Below, piece after piece: positions 11,132 to 22,539 of a DNA stretch of 64,000 bases. Every line of letters begins with the position of its first letter. Position 1 is the stretch's first letter. The notes beneath the pieces were generated by a model. That model was given only the letters and a program-made list of their open reading frames with translations. It searched no databases and was not told the DNA's origin. The stretch is from Pictodentalium vernedei (taxonomy: Eukaryota; Mollusca; Scaphopoda; Dentaliida; Dentaliidae). The stretch lies in assembly GCA_031216915.1 (NCBI GenBank), contig CM062290.1, forward strand, positions 163,224,453-163,288,452, in the 5' to 3' direction. A program made the translations under genes and the position numbers.

Positions 11132-13335
11132 ATTATATTGCAAATGGCATAGCGTGAGATCGAACCCATGCGGAGAGCATTTCCTTCGGCACGAACCGCC
11201 TAGCGAAACCTTCATAAAGCACGAACTTGAAATAAATATAGTTAGAGTATGAACCCCGATGATCGCATGTTTTTTGTTATTATTATGTTTCTACATATCG
11301 AAGTCTCATTCAACGAGAGTTTATTCGTTTTTGTGTAGAGTTTTCCTATCTTGCACCCGATGTTAATTTAATATAAGTTGCCATGCTCGTTGGAAGACAA
11401 GAGAAACTTTTCACTACTGATACTTCCGTTGGCGTGGTTATTGCACACGTTGCCATGTTTAAATTCCCTGATCCTGGTTTCACTGTAGCTGGAAATACCG
11501 TGAATCTAACTTTATATAACAAATAGTTCCGAAACTTTCTTCCCAGACCTCTCTAGTTTACGAAGGAAGACAGCAGCTTTCGGCTTGGTGTTTGCAAAAA
11601 CACCGATCTTGCACAAAGGTATTTATCTTTAAGGATGTGATTATGAACAAGATGAAAAGTACATACATTCTATATAAATAAACACAAGGTATGACACTCG
11701 CAAAACGGGAGGTGAGTCGAGAGTGATAGCTTGCCCTAACTTAGAAAGACTTACCTTTCAGCCAAATCTTTACAGTTTTAAGTTTTTACCAGCCTCTATT
11801 TAACATTGCACTTCCTACAGTTCCTAAGAGTAATATACTACATGAAAGCGTAGATAGCTATCTGAAAGAGCGTTATGAGTATATCGCTGTCCTATTTGTG
11901 TGTTTAGTTCCCTTAGTTGTATGGAAAGCTGCGTTTCAATTTTGATTTCCAACCGCCAGATGTAAACCGGAACTTACTTCTACGCGCTAACCAATTAGAC
12001 TTGGCCTTTAGAATCAGCCTTCTAAAATATGAGAAGTTCCAGAACTGAACACTGTCTATAAGGTGGCTTAGTGCTGTACAGAAAGGTTTTTAACTAATGT
12101 CTTAATTACACCCCCCCCCCCCCCCTCTAGGAAACAGGTAGATAGCAATGATGTGAAGTTATAGAAAACGCAGGGATTTGATTGAAATCGAAACTTTTCC
12201 AAGACTGTGGTGAGCCAACTCCTCACTCATGCCAGTTATGGTTTAACGTCTGTCATACCTTGTATTTATTTTTTTAGAATGTGATTATTTGTTACCCCGT
12301 CCCTTAATTCCGTTAAATGAAAATCGAACTCAAGCAAAGTCATAATGGCGACTGAAAGGTAGATTTTTTGAATTTGAATTCTTTGTGAATGGGAAGAGCA
12401 AGAATCAGAGTACACCCCCGTGAATGCACCTACCCCAGTGCCACGGGTAGGCCAAATGAAGTTTGTATGTGTGTGTGTGTGGGGGGGGGGGGGGGTGGGG
12501 GGGGTGGGGGGGGGGTCTATTTCGATTTCCAAAGACAAGCTTTCGGGTTGGAGGAAGGTTCAGGTTGAAGTAGAAGAAAGAAACAAATCCTACTGAAGGA
12601 GAAATTCTTTATTCTTGTTAACATTTTCAGATGATATATCACAAGATTGTCTGTACATAAGATTATGTTCTCAATTCATTTAACTCATTATATAATAGCT
12701 TGGCAAGTTTGTGAAAAATGGTGGAAGAGTATGTGACCCATGTGCCCCCCACCCGGTTTTGCACTGCAGTTTCTAAACGAAGTCGTTTTTTCCCCTCTGA
12801 GGGTGATAATCTACCATAACACACCACACAAAGGTCAGTGTTTTTCTTTATTATACTGAATGACCATAAGAGTAATTATTTTTATACCATGTTTACCTAT
12901 TCTACTTTATATGAAAAGCCTATGACATAAATGTTAGCTTTATACACCAACTGTGGTGAACACGCCAGCAATGGGATTTCAATAGTTAAAACGTGTCTAA
13001 ATTTATCGCACGTCGCCTCGTGAAGAGTGAAATGAAAGAGGCAATTATTTATTACGTTTTTAAATGAGTTTACCACATAAAACACCAAACATTAACAAAT
13101 ATGCATTGTCTCATGTTAATAAAGCATCCATAACTCGAAACAGTATGTTATTATGTTATTAAAATGAAAAAGTCCCCGTTTCTTTTTCTATTTCGTTTCG
13201 GTAATAAAATTGACAGCGGAAGTACCGCCCACCGATGCTCATTTAAACAAAAACAAATTCGCACGTATGTTCGGCTGCTGCTCAGTAAAATCGAAAAAAA
13301 AAATAATAGCGACTCTTAATAATCTGACGGTTATG
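11132..13335. other. Unassigned DNA with simple-sequence tracts
   Basis: No gene is recognised. It holds a C15 run at 12111-12125 and a (TG)n tract running into G-rich sequence at 12466-12515. Confidence 0.5.
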
Positions 13336-13494
13336 GTATAAATAAAATATACCCAAAGTAGCTTGGTGTACCAAATGTTCACCACTCGTGGTGAAGTGGT
13401 GTTAACCGCGCGCCGAAGGCTCGCGGTTAACTCCACTTCACCACTCGTGAACATTTGGTACACCAAGCTCCTATGCGTATATTCTATATATACA
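13336..13494. repeat. Foldback/MITE-type hairpin, ~160 bp
   Basis: The inner palindrome at 13360-13469 has arms 'agcttggtgtaccaaatg' and the complement, with a loop around 13410-13425. Weaker pairing extends outward through 'aataaaatatac' and 'gtatattctat'. No confident target duplication was found, so class is unknown. Opposite-strand open frames here have similar peptides because the DNA is palindromic. Confidence 0.75.
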
Positions 13495-15057
13495 CGAGTT
13501 GTAAACATGACTATTATTAAAAAACAGAAAGAAACCATGAACATGAATAATTTTAATTAATTTTATGACAACGTTTGTTTTTCGTTACTATTTTGAACAC
13601 GAAGGTGTGATTGTGACATACTCGCGATGTTTGGTTTCCACCCAGACAATAACTTACATTCTATGAAAAAAATCTCTTTAGAAGTACAGTGGATATTCTA
13701 TATTTTAGAATTCGATATTCTTTAATTGAATAATCCTGTTAATTGCTTATAACATTTGAACACCAAACCATTTACCATATCTTCAATCTTCAGTATAAAA
13801 CATTCGGTTAACATGGTTTCACCGTACAAGCAGCAATTCAACCAATTGAACTCCGAATCCACCTCGGACCGCAAATGGCCAAAACAGTTCCCGTGAGTGA
13901 GTGTTTTAGTGCTAGGGCACTGTACTGTATGTTGTTGGATTGTTCTTGCACCTTTATTGTGTGAAGTGTTAACTCGTGCGATGTGTACATTTGACACGAA
14001 TAGCGGTAATAGTGGGCCGGTAACGGACATTTTTGTTCCAGCAATTATATCTTGTATCACGTTAGGTATTCAAACGCACAATAAAGGTTACGACTGTGAA
14101 CGAAAACCGTTGATTACCATTGACACAGGTAGTAAACGTCGGTGTAAGCCTACTGGAAGCCGCGATTACTAAGGCAACGCAGGCGTTCCAAAAAGGGCTA
14201 AAGCATAGAGTAGTGGAGGAAAAACGGTACTACCTCAGTTTCAACAATAACATAATTTTTGTTGTTGGAGGCTTATAAATCGCAAATCTAAAAGTTTGTG
14301 TCCAATACTGCGATGAAACTCGTTGAAAGGTACCGAAAACATAAACAAATCCGTACGTGTTGCAAAACATTTACACGCACGTATTGCATTTTGATTCTGT
14401 TAAATGTAATTTTAAGAAAGGTTTGGCTTGAATCCAGTTCAAGTTGACTTTAAATTATGTTTCATGATGTTCACAAAACTTCCAGTCGATGAATACAATT
14501 GATTTTGTCAAACGAAGATGAATATGTAGGGGCTGTGTTTTACACAAGTGTTTGCTTAGGCAGCCTTGTGGCAGAGTATGTGTGTGCCTAACTGAATTTG
14601 CACGATGAGTTCTAAGTACTAAAAAGGTCTAGTTTTGTATTTTCAAAAAAGATATTTAGATCTATTGTTGCTACTACTGTGACCTACAGACAGTCAATTA
14701 TTATTTATTATAAATCGAAACTTGAGCAAATGCCATGGAGATTTGTCAAAAGAAAGGCCATATTTTGATTGAAAGCATTTTCCACAAACATCACAAAGGT
14801 ATTTTTGTTTCGTGGAGCACACCGAATGGCGACACGGTTTTCTGAAACGCGAGACTTTAAATGCCGTTTAGATTCGATTTCCAAATAGTTTTATGGTCAC
14901 AGAACTCACACGAGTATGCCAATGATAACGATTCTACGATTTCCGCGAAACTCTCATTAACCTCTTCAACTTCGTATGATTCAGCCACAACTGAAACAAA
15001 CAAAGAACATCAGTTCTTGCTATCACACATTACAATATTCTAATTAATTAGTTAATG
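13495..15057. other. Unassigned stretch
   Basis: About 1.5 kb of AT-rich sequence. Overlapping short open frames on both strands around 13720-14170 show no recognisable domain and are not supported as genes. Confidence 0.5.
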
Positions 15058-15298
15058 AACCCCGCAGGAACCCAGTGCAGTGAAGTAATGCTTGTTTTCC
15101 GTGGTAAATAACCTCTGTTTCACTTGTAAAATAGGACCCAGTCACCAATGCTTGTGGTGGAGGTCGTCTAAAATAGGCAACACGTTTATAAACGATTGAC
15201 TAAACTTTGACTAGACTTTATCTCCAAGTCACGGTCACGATTAGCCATTGTGCAGAAACATGTGACGTTAACCACCAATAAATAAATAAATAAATCAT
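15058..15298 (+). mobile_element. SINE-like retroposon with (AAAT)n tail, copy 1
   Basis: The body shares blocks with 54603-54855, including 'tgtaaaataggaccc', 'taaacgattg' and 'aattagccat/gattagccat'. It ends in 'aataaataaataaataaat'. A shared body with a short-repeat A-rich tail points to a non-LTR-mobilised SINE or a LINE 3' fragment. No internal RNA polymerase III promoter was securely seen. Confidence 0.65.
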
Positions 15299-15760
15299 AC
15301 AATTTTAAAACTCTTAGTTTATGTTGTGATACTCCCCCAGCAGCAGTCATTTTCTATCCTGGGGAATAGTGTCGTGTGTCGTCGTTTTCCCCTAAACAAT
15401 TTCTCGTGATATATAACAGATGAACGAGGTAAACATGCTTACCGAAACAAAAAAAAAATAAAATAAAAAGACAGAAAAGGCACAAACTTAAATAAGCCCA
15501 CATGGAAGTAGAACATGTATGTTCTATGTTACCACGATTTTTTAAGGCACATTTAAAAAAATAAAAGGAATATCTTTTCTTACTCACTCGTGTTTGATCA
15601 TGTATGTGTTCTTTTGGGGGATGTCGAACGGTATTTGAGTAACATTTCCAATACTTCACAACATTCTCAAAATAAATTTCCATATCCAAGGATTGTTTGT
15701 TTATTGGAGTTTATCGACACTTCCACAGCTATCGTCATTCATGTCGTGTCAGGCAGATTT
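15299..15760. other. Unassigned stretch
   Basis: AT-rich, with no recognised gene or repeat. Confidence 0.45.
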
Positions 15761-15761
15761 T

Positions 15762-16120
15762 CCAGGTGAGGGACGCTGGAGTACACCGGTGAGATCACCA
15801 AACAACGGCGACTGTCTGACGGAATCTTCAACTTACTAACCCGGTGTAACAGGAATGGAAGTCCGTAGGAAAATTAGTCCCTCTGGACTATTATTCCGCG
15901 GAATTATAGTCCCAGGTCTAACATTTCTAGGAATAGTAGTCCGGCGGACTACTATTCCTAGAAATGTTAGCCCTAGGACTATAATTCCGTGGAATAATAG
16001 TCCAGAGGTACTAACGTTCCTACGGACTTCCATTCCTTTCACATCGGCACAAACAGGCTTAATTAACATCGGGTAAAGGCAAGTGTACCATTCTTGTATC
16101 ATATGCCTCGGTGCACTGCA
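15762..16120. repeat. SINE-like repeat split by a MITE
   Basis: The flanks of the MITE at 15841-16047 resemble one continuous stretch at 27218-27330: 'caacttactaac' on the left and 'aggcaagtgtacc' on the right versus 'aggtaagtgcacc'. This is a diverged copy of the repeat at 27195-27480 that was later interrupted. Confidence 0.5.
15841..16047. mobile_element. Ginger-like MITE, copy 1 (CCGG/TCGG flanked)
   Basis: A 199-bp palindromic element starts 'TGTAACAGGAATGG' and ends 'CCATTCCTTTCACA', flanked by CCGG and TCGG. Inner palindromes contain 'ggaatagtagtccg'. A second copy of identical length lies at 43744-43950. TGTNA-type termini with a 4-bp target duplication suggest the Ginger superfamily. 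That assignment is inference, because no transposase is encoded. Confidence 0.75.
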
Positions 16121-16129
16121 CAACGGGAC

Positions 16130-16265
16130 CTTGGTCCGATAAGAACCCTAAAGAATTCAAACGCTGGACGATTCGGACTCTGGACGATTCAGATCTCGCC
16201 ATGGACGATTCGCAACCCCAGATTTTAACGATTCGTCTCCTCGCATTGGACAATTCGGAGCTAAG
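16130..16265 (-). repeat. Degenerate 'ggacgattcgg' repeat cluster
   Basis: The motif 'ggacgattcg' or a close variant occurs five times between 16165 and 16255 ('tggacgattcgga', 'ggacgattcag', 'ggacgattcgc', 'aacgattcgt', 'ggacaattcgg'). It is the reverse complement of the motif in the larger cluster at 21170-21700. Confidence 0.6.
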
Positions 16266-17153
16266 GGGTTTGTAAAATTGGGACCTCCAGTAAGACACTT
16301 CTGGGTAAGAAGACTTGACTTTATGTATCTTTACTACACCCCAATATCAGCCCTTCTCTCATATCAACCTTTGCCCCTCATTACATCGAGCTCATTTTAC
16401 TCTGACATCTCCCGAATATTTTCTAACAGTTCCTTTCTAAATTCTTACCATAAACAAAACAGGATACATCATTGGTACCTGACGCACGAACGACGGACGA
16501 AATCTTATCAAAATATATATAGGGTTTCAAACCATGTTAGGTACACGTTTTGTGAACAAAATAAAAATGACGAAGCAGTTCATGTAAAGAGAATGTGTAA
16601 ATAGCAAACAATTTGTCTGAGTCCGCATTATGAATATTTTGCATGAAATGAGTATTGAGAAGATAAACTATTTTTCAGATGACTGATGCCTATCATTATT
16701 TCGCCTGTACTCTCAAGTGCCAAGCAATAATACACCTGCTCAAAAATAAAAAAGGCCTTTTAATCAAATGAAGCTTTAAAATATATTTGAAGTGCACTTT
16801 TCTATAGCATGGCCTAACTTCCACTTCTACACAAAATGAATGAATTTAAAAACAAAATTCTTCAAAATGGTATGGCCTATACGTGTAGTTACTCCATATA
16901 AACATCTGCAAATCCAATTCTCATATTGACAATCAGAATACTCAATACAACTTGATGCATGCATGTGTATTATCAATCAACTCTAACAAATAACAATCCA
17001 ACAACCTCATACTTATGTGCTGTTATGTGTTATTATTTGTATAGATTCTGATAAGTAAATATAAATATCTGAAAAATAAAAACTTTGAGTTCAAATCAAA
17101 ACAAAAACAGTTAGTCACCTATAAATTACATGCATCACTATCACAATGGAATG
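16266..17153. other. Unassigned AT-rich stretch
   Basis: No domain-bearing reading frame or repeat recognised. Confidence 0.45.
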
Positions 17154-17649
17154 GTGACTTGCAGGGGCGGCGGAGCCGGGGGGGGGGGGTTGGCTGGGAG
17201 CACAGGGGGCACGTGCTCCCTCTCCCCACTTTTCCACCAATTATGGGTACCCTAACATGACATATTTTGACATAACGTACACAACCCCTATGGCCATATT
17301 GACTGTGGGAGATAGTAATATAGTTCTATCAAAATTAGCAACATAATACTATCGGTGTCACTGTCCATTTTATATACTGAGATATTGCACATCGCAAGTT
17401 CGCAACTAGCCATAATAAGCACAGACTACATGAATAGTAATAGTAAAACTAGTCCAAACTTGGACCCAAAGTCCGTAATGTAATTTTCTGGTTTGGTACG
17501 TGCTTTGGACGTACCAAACCAAAATTTACATTACGGACTTTGGGTCCAAGTTTGGACTATGGTCTGCATGTGTACATCCCTGCAGTTACCCAGAAAAAAA
17601 AATTGTCCCCCCACACTTTTTTTGAGCTTCCGCCGACCCTGGTGACTTG
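17154..17649. mobile_element. hAT-like MITE with 8-bp target duplication
   Basis: The element body (17162-17641) starts 'CAGGGGCGGCGGAGC' and ends 'GCTTCCGCCGACCCTG', near-matching terminal inverted repeats. It is flanked on both sides by GTGACTTG (17154-17161 and 17642-17649). An 8-bp duplication with CAGGG termini is diagnostic of hAT transposons. The interior has no transposase, but contains a G-run near 17177 and a separate palindrome at 17450-17559. Confidence 0.85.
17450..17559. repeat. 110-bp palindrome inside the hAT-like MITE
   Basis: Arms 'agtccaaacttggaccc' and complement flank 'ttacattacggacttt' and an inner 'ggtttggtacg'/'cgtaccaaacc' stem. It could be a nested foldback insertion or part of the MITE. 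Confidence 0.75.
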
Positions 17650-17925
17650 GGTCAACCCAAACTATTTTAGCTCTTCACACAGGACAATCATCTGGCATCT
17701 CAGTAGTATGAGGGAATAATTGATAGAAATTTCTGACTCTACAAAATCTGGAAACCGCTGAGGGAATTCAAGTCATATATGAAGTATCAACACAAATTGA
17801 GACCGTGGACTGACAGGACCACTCAACCAGTGACGACCGTTTTGACAGCATTTCGAGTCCATTCCTTTGAGGAAAAACTAATTTCTGAGTAAATTCTACA
17901 TTCTTGTCTAGAAGATTGAAAGATT

Positions 17926-18045
17926 CAAATGTTTAATCTTGATGCAATCATATGTCAACAGGTTACAAATGTTTAATCTTGATGCAGTCATATGTCTACA
18001 GGTTACAAATGTTTAATCTTGATGCAGTCATATGCCTACAGGTTA
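17926..18045 (+). repeat. Three tandem copies of a 40-bp unit
   Basis: Each unit contains 'aaatgtttaatcttgatgca' and then 'tcatatgtcaacaggttac' with one or two substitutions. It lies just outside the Tc1-like element. Confidence 0.9.
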
Positions 18046-18155
18046 CACACAGGGAGCATGTGTCAATTGAATGCGCGTATTTTAACCTGGGCCAGTTTCA
18101 AACTAGATTTTTTCATCGCCGCATCAGTTAATGTAAGGCGCGGAGCAAGGATTCT

Positions 18156-19724
18156 ATATACTACTCAAAGTTCGCTAAACCAAGTACATCCAACTACCTG
18201 TTCTACGTTTTAGTTGAAATATTGTGATGAAAAGTGTCTTTCTTCTTATTTAATTATATCTTTAATGATTTAAGTACAGAAATTAAGATTTTATTAGTGT
18301 TTGACATTATTTTTTAGGTTTTGAATACGATAACCATGGAAAATGGATATTTTTGGTAAAAGAGGAAATTTTTCAATATTCCAAAAAATTGACGGAGCGA
18401 AATGGTATGGCTTAAGTATCGAGTATGAGACCCATTACTGTTAATTACAGCTTGACAACGCCTTCTCGTGCTCCCAGTCAGGTTCCTGGTGGTCCTTTGT
18501 GGGATATTGTTCCATTCTTCGACCAGCATGGCACCAAGCTCCTGGACACTTCTTGGCTGGACAGGACGGGCTGAAATTGCAAACTGCAACTCATTTCATT
18601 GGATTGGGGTCAGGGGATCTTACTGGCCAGTCCATACGCTCAATCCCCTCCCTCTGTCGGTACCCACCGACAGCATGGGCAACATGAGGACGGGCATTAT
18701 CGTCCATCAGAATTAATCTACCACCCAATGCACCTGCATACAATCTGACGTGGACATCCAGGTACTCATCAATATACCGTTGGACAGTCAATGTACCACT
18801 TTTAAGGACACAGAGCTCTTTACGTCCATCCAAGCTGATGCCAGACCATGATTGAACCTCCACCATAGCGGTCATGCTCAGCAATGTTTACTGCGTGGAA
18901 TAGCTCTCCCAGTCTTCTCCATACCCCAGAACACCTATCTGTGTGATCTAGGCAGTACCTTGACTCATCTGTAAAAAGGACATGTCGCCAATCTTTTCTG
19001 GTCCATCCAACGTGGTCCATGACCCATTCATATCGTGCCTGGCGGTGGTTCTGGGACAGCGGAATGCGAATACAGGGTCTTCTCGATCGGAGACCACCTT
19101 CGTGAAACCTTGCCCGGATAGTCTGCGTCGAAACATTTACCCAGGATGCATTCTGAAGGTCACTTCGAAGCTGGGTTGCTGTGGCAAAGCGGTTCCTACG
19201 AGCCTGAATGATCAAAAACCGGTCTTCAGCTGCAGATGTTGCCCTGTCTCTGCCACCACCATGCCGTCTTATTGGGGTGTCATACTGCTGAAATCTTGCC
19301 CAGGCTCTGGTGATCACCGTATGATGCACACCAAGGGCTTCACCAACCTGACGATGGGTAGCCCCTTGCTCCACCATCCCTACATCCGCCACAGTTCTGC
19401 TTCAGACAAATGTCTTCTTACATTTGCATTTGCCATATTCAATCATTAAATCACAAGGGTTTGTGTTAAAATGAAGATTGAATACCCTACACATGTCATG
19501 TACATGTAGACAGTACACGAAAACATCCTGGAAATCAAGGGGGACATGCTTTCCATGACGGCCACGAAAAGTCTGCCTGTCAAGAGAGCTAATGTAAGCA
19601 CTGGGGTCCATCTAAATGCATTCCTCAATCATATCCACCGAAAATATCGCAAATATGTCACAAGCAAATTTCACAATGATGTGTCAAATATTTGGTGCTT
19701 AGCAAACTTTGAGTAGTGTATAAT
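18156..19724 (-). mobile_element. Tc1/mariner-like transposon (inactive)
   Basis: Terminal inverted repeats are visible: 'ctactcaaagttcgctaa' at 18161 and, inverted, 'ttagcaaactttgagtagtg' at 19699-19718, each bordered by TA dinucleotides as expected for this superfamily. Length is about 1.57 kb, normal for Tc1-like elements. The encoded minus-strand transposase is broken. Confidence 0.85.
18314..19392 (-). pseudogene. Tc1-like DDE transposase, frameshifted
   Basis: This would be the cut-and-paste transposase of the surrounding element. Visible in order on the minus strand: an N-terminal helix-turn-helix region with 'GVHHTVITRAW' (19392 downward), the first catalytic Asp in 'VLFTDESRY', the 'GGSIMVW' motif, then after a frameshift near 18850-18880 the second Asp in 'LMDDNARPH'. 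The third region reads 'SPDPNPMK' then stop, and the frame resumes at 'LQFAISARPVQ'. A short deletion at 18589-18600 appears to have removed the catalytic Glu and the 'HLWD' segment. The C-terminal 'EEWNNIPQRT' and 'HTRY' blocks are still readable. It is clearly non-functional. Confidence 0.9.
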
Positions 19725-20807
19725 ACGGGGTGACCTAGTCAGTTTTTTGGGGGTGGTGGTGTGGGAGGTGGGGAACAAATATGGTATTTGGAAGGCCACT
19801 GTGAGGGGTGGAGGCCTCCCCTATTCTTAAGTAGGGGCCTCCAGTTTTTACCCCTTCTTCCAGCTCTCTTACCGGGAAGTGGGAGGAGGGGGAACAGCCG
19901 GAGCGTCATAGGACTAGGCCTCTCGTCCCAAGATATTGTTTTCAAAATTCAGTGCCCTAAGAGCGAAACAACTGCACAGCGCTTGCCGTATGATAAATAC
20001 ATAACCTCTTCCCAGATTTCATATTTGTACCTGACCTGATATAATTAAGCCTTTATAGTTGCGTAAACAAAATTATTTTCTGACCAATTTGTGACAGTGT
20101 TTTACAGCCTGTAAACAGAGAGACCATGACAGCTAAATACACTAATAGGTTGGATTAAATTCATTATTTACGGATGCATGACTTTGGTGGCGGGTAGTGG
20201 AATAGTAGTGTGAAACTTCATGAAAGACACAGAATGGAGTGACCGGAATCAGCACCTTAGTCAGAAATTTGACTCTTTTTGCTTTCCAAGCCATGTGGCG
20301 GAGCTTGATTGGATCAAATTTGTGACCATGGAATTTCTAACTACCCAGGTTTGGGGCCCCAGACTGGGGGCGGAAGGGGCATAACCCTCTTTAGCCACAT
20401 CCCCACATCCCTAGGGGCGTGGGGCTAACAGGAAGTTTGTCCAGATATATGTGGTACGAGAGCTATCTTTAGCCTATACCCCGTGTGAGACATGATGTGA
20501 CATGATGTTGATCATCCGTTCGAGTATTACAATTATTTGTGATTCAAACTGAATTTTCTAGACGGAGTTTCCTTTATAATTTCCTTTATAATTGCGATGA
20601 TGGTGAAGATAGCATACTAAGAATCGTGTAGACAATCGGAACTAAGATAGTTTTCTATTTCAGGCCCATCAATGTAAAACTATTTTTGTCCCCACATGGA
20701 AGGTTAATGCTCAACACACATATTGACAAAGTAATCTGACTATCACCAATGTTAGTGAAGACCATGCTCCATGTGAGAAAATATCCTTTGTTGACAGCAT
20801 GGTAGCT
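19725..20807. other. Unassigned stretch
   Basis: G-rich and C-rich patches lie at 19740-19900, including a small hairpin around 'ggaggcctcccct' at 19810. No gene or known repeat was recognised. Confidence 0.45.
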
Positions 20808-20990
20808 CAATGATGAGAGGTTTTAACTTCAAACTGAAAGGCTGACAGATCGATCTCGATCAGCGAAACTGCGTTGTGTTGTTGGGCAACACACTTAAAC
20901 CTAACTGCCCACGTGTGGCACAGGGACGCTGTGTTCAAGGCGTACCGCGCGTCAGTGATACACTTGTCTTTGGGCGCCCCCCCCCTTCCT
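20808..20990 (+). mobile_element. tRNA-derived SINE-like repeat
   Basis: 'tggtagctcaatgatgaga' resembles a tRNA-type A box and 'gatcgatctcgat' a degenerate B box. They are followed by a conserved SINE-type body 'gtgttgttgggcaacacac' and 'taactgcccacgtg'. A related body occurs on the other strand at 27195-27480. The downstream tail ends near a C-run. The copy looks old. Confidence 0.6.
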
Positions 20991-21169
20991 AAACAATAGG
21001 AATGCGCAACTTAAGCGAGTTTCCTTAAATAGTGTAACGATACTAACATATCGAGAGCATCAAACATTCCGAAAGCGATGATGCAATTAAAACCTCCCAG
21101 GCTCTCTAACTAAAAGACCAGACTCGGGCATTTACAGTAAGTACCATTGATCGATACGTGTCTTCGTTT

Positions 21170-21700
21170 TTTAGGCTTGTTGCAGACGATCGTCCAGTAT
21201 TTTTGTCCTGTCGTACTTGGGTGAAAACTGCATACGCCTTCAGTTTTTACTTTCCCATTTCAGCAAGTTCCTTCAAAAGGACAAAATGTATTATCATTAA
21301 ATTTAAATTTATCTTTTTTGTCCAAAATATGGGCCGTTCTGTCTTGGAATATGATCCGTACTGTCAATAAGTCTGGTCCGTTTTGTCCAGTATCAATCAG
21401 GACCTTGCCGGGTTCGTCCGTTTTGTTCAGAAATCGTTACATTGTGCTTTATCGTGGTATAGCATGCTTTTAACAAAGTAATTTTTACAAAGCTATATAA
21501 TAATACAGAATTATGAGTTGATAGGTGATATCAAGAGTCGAGATAATCATCGAGGTCCGTATCGTCAAATATGAAGGTCCGAATCGTCCAATTCCTAAGA
21601 TCCGAATCGTCCAAGGTTTGAATCGTCAATGATCCGTTGTCCAAAATAAAGGTCCGAATCGTCCAAGGGGTTCTTAGCATCCATAGTCTGCATCGCCCGC
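21170..21700 (+). repeat. Degenerate array of a 'gtccgaatcgtcc' motif
   Basis: Motif variants are spaced 15-35 bp apart: 'gtccgtatcgtc', 'gtccgaatcgtccaa', 'atccgaatcgtccaagg', 'ggtccgaatcgtccaagg' between 21555 and 21680. Weaker 'ggtccgttttgtcca' forms lie around 21180-21420. A reverse-orientation cluster lies at 16130-16265. No known family comes to mind. Confidence 0.6.
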
Positions 21701-21873
21701 ACACTAGTCCAATTGTGCTCCTACTTGTGCGAACGGGTGGAACTGTCTAGCTCAGTGACAAAATGCAGATTACGAGTGTCAGGTTCGAACTGTCAACATT
21801 TCGAGAGCTCAAGTCCGATGCGTTAATCAATGAATAATAGCGTTTCCGTGGATGACCAACGAACAAGAAACCT

Positions 21874-22528
21874 TTGGCAAACATCAGGGTTTTCACGTCT
21901 TCCCTTAGTGATATATTAATAAAAATAAATGCAGAACACAAAAAGGCACTGCTAACAGGGGACTTCAATATTGACTTATTGAACAAAGAAAGTCACAGCA
22001 AAACTAACTTCTTTATCGGTAATATGCTCGGTGAAGGGTACATTTCCGGTCATAACTCGACCAACAAGAATTACTGAACACTCTGCAACGATAATTGATA
22101 TTTATTCCAATAAGGTTCCGCCGAACTACCATGCTGGAATTATTATCACAGACGTCTCCGATCATTTTGCAACATTTTATATAGAAGAAGTTGGAAAGGA
22201 GTCAGATATCCCTAAAGTAAGTAATTCTACATTTAGAAGATCATTTAGTCGACAAAACGTTCTGAAATTTAAGAATTTGCTACAAAATTGCAATTTCAAC
22301 ATGGTCTTCCAAACACCTTGCCCACATACAGCATATGAACACTTCATGAATATTTACCTACATGTCTTTGATGAAGCATTTCCACTGAAAAGAGTTATAA
22401 ATAAACACAAAAAAATTGTCAAACGCAACCCTTGTATGACATTTGGGGTTTTGCAGTCATCTCTTAAAAAACAACCTTCACATAAAAAAGTTAAAAATTC
22501 CCACAGAAAAAAATATTCAAGATTATAA
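21874..22528 (+). pseudogene. LINE endonuclease domain, C-terminal part (frameshifted)
   Basis: 'LLTGDFNIDLL' is the APE-endonuclease GDFN motif. After a frameshift near 22030, 'RPTRITEHSATIIDIYSN' and 'DVSDHFATF' supply the later catalytic Asp and the SDH motif. The N-terminal half of the endonuclease is absent, consistent with 5' truncation. The frame breaks again at about 22450-22550 in the lysine-rich linker before reverse transcriptase. Confidence 0.85.
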
Positions 22529-22539
22529 AGCGGTCAATG

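Noticed and set aside
13722..14172. Overlapping ~100-codon frames on both strands as a host exon
   Set aside because: No conserved domain and no consistent splice signals could be recognised.
20808..20990. Functional tRNA gene
   Set aside because: Only degenerate A- and B-box-like sequence is present, no cloverleaf could be formed by eye, and the body matches another dispersed repeat.
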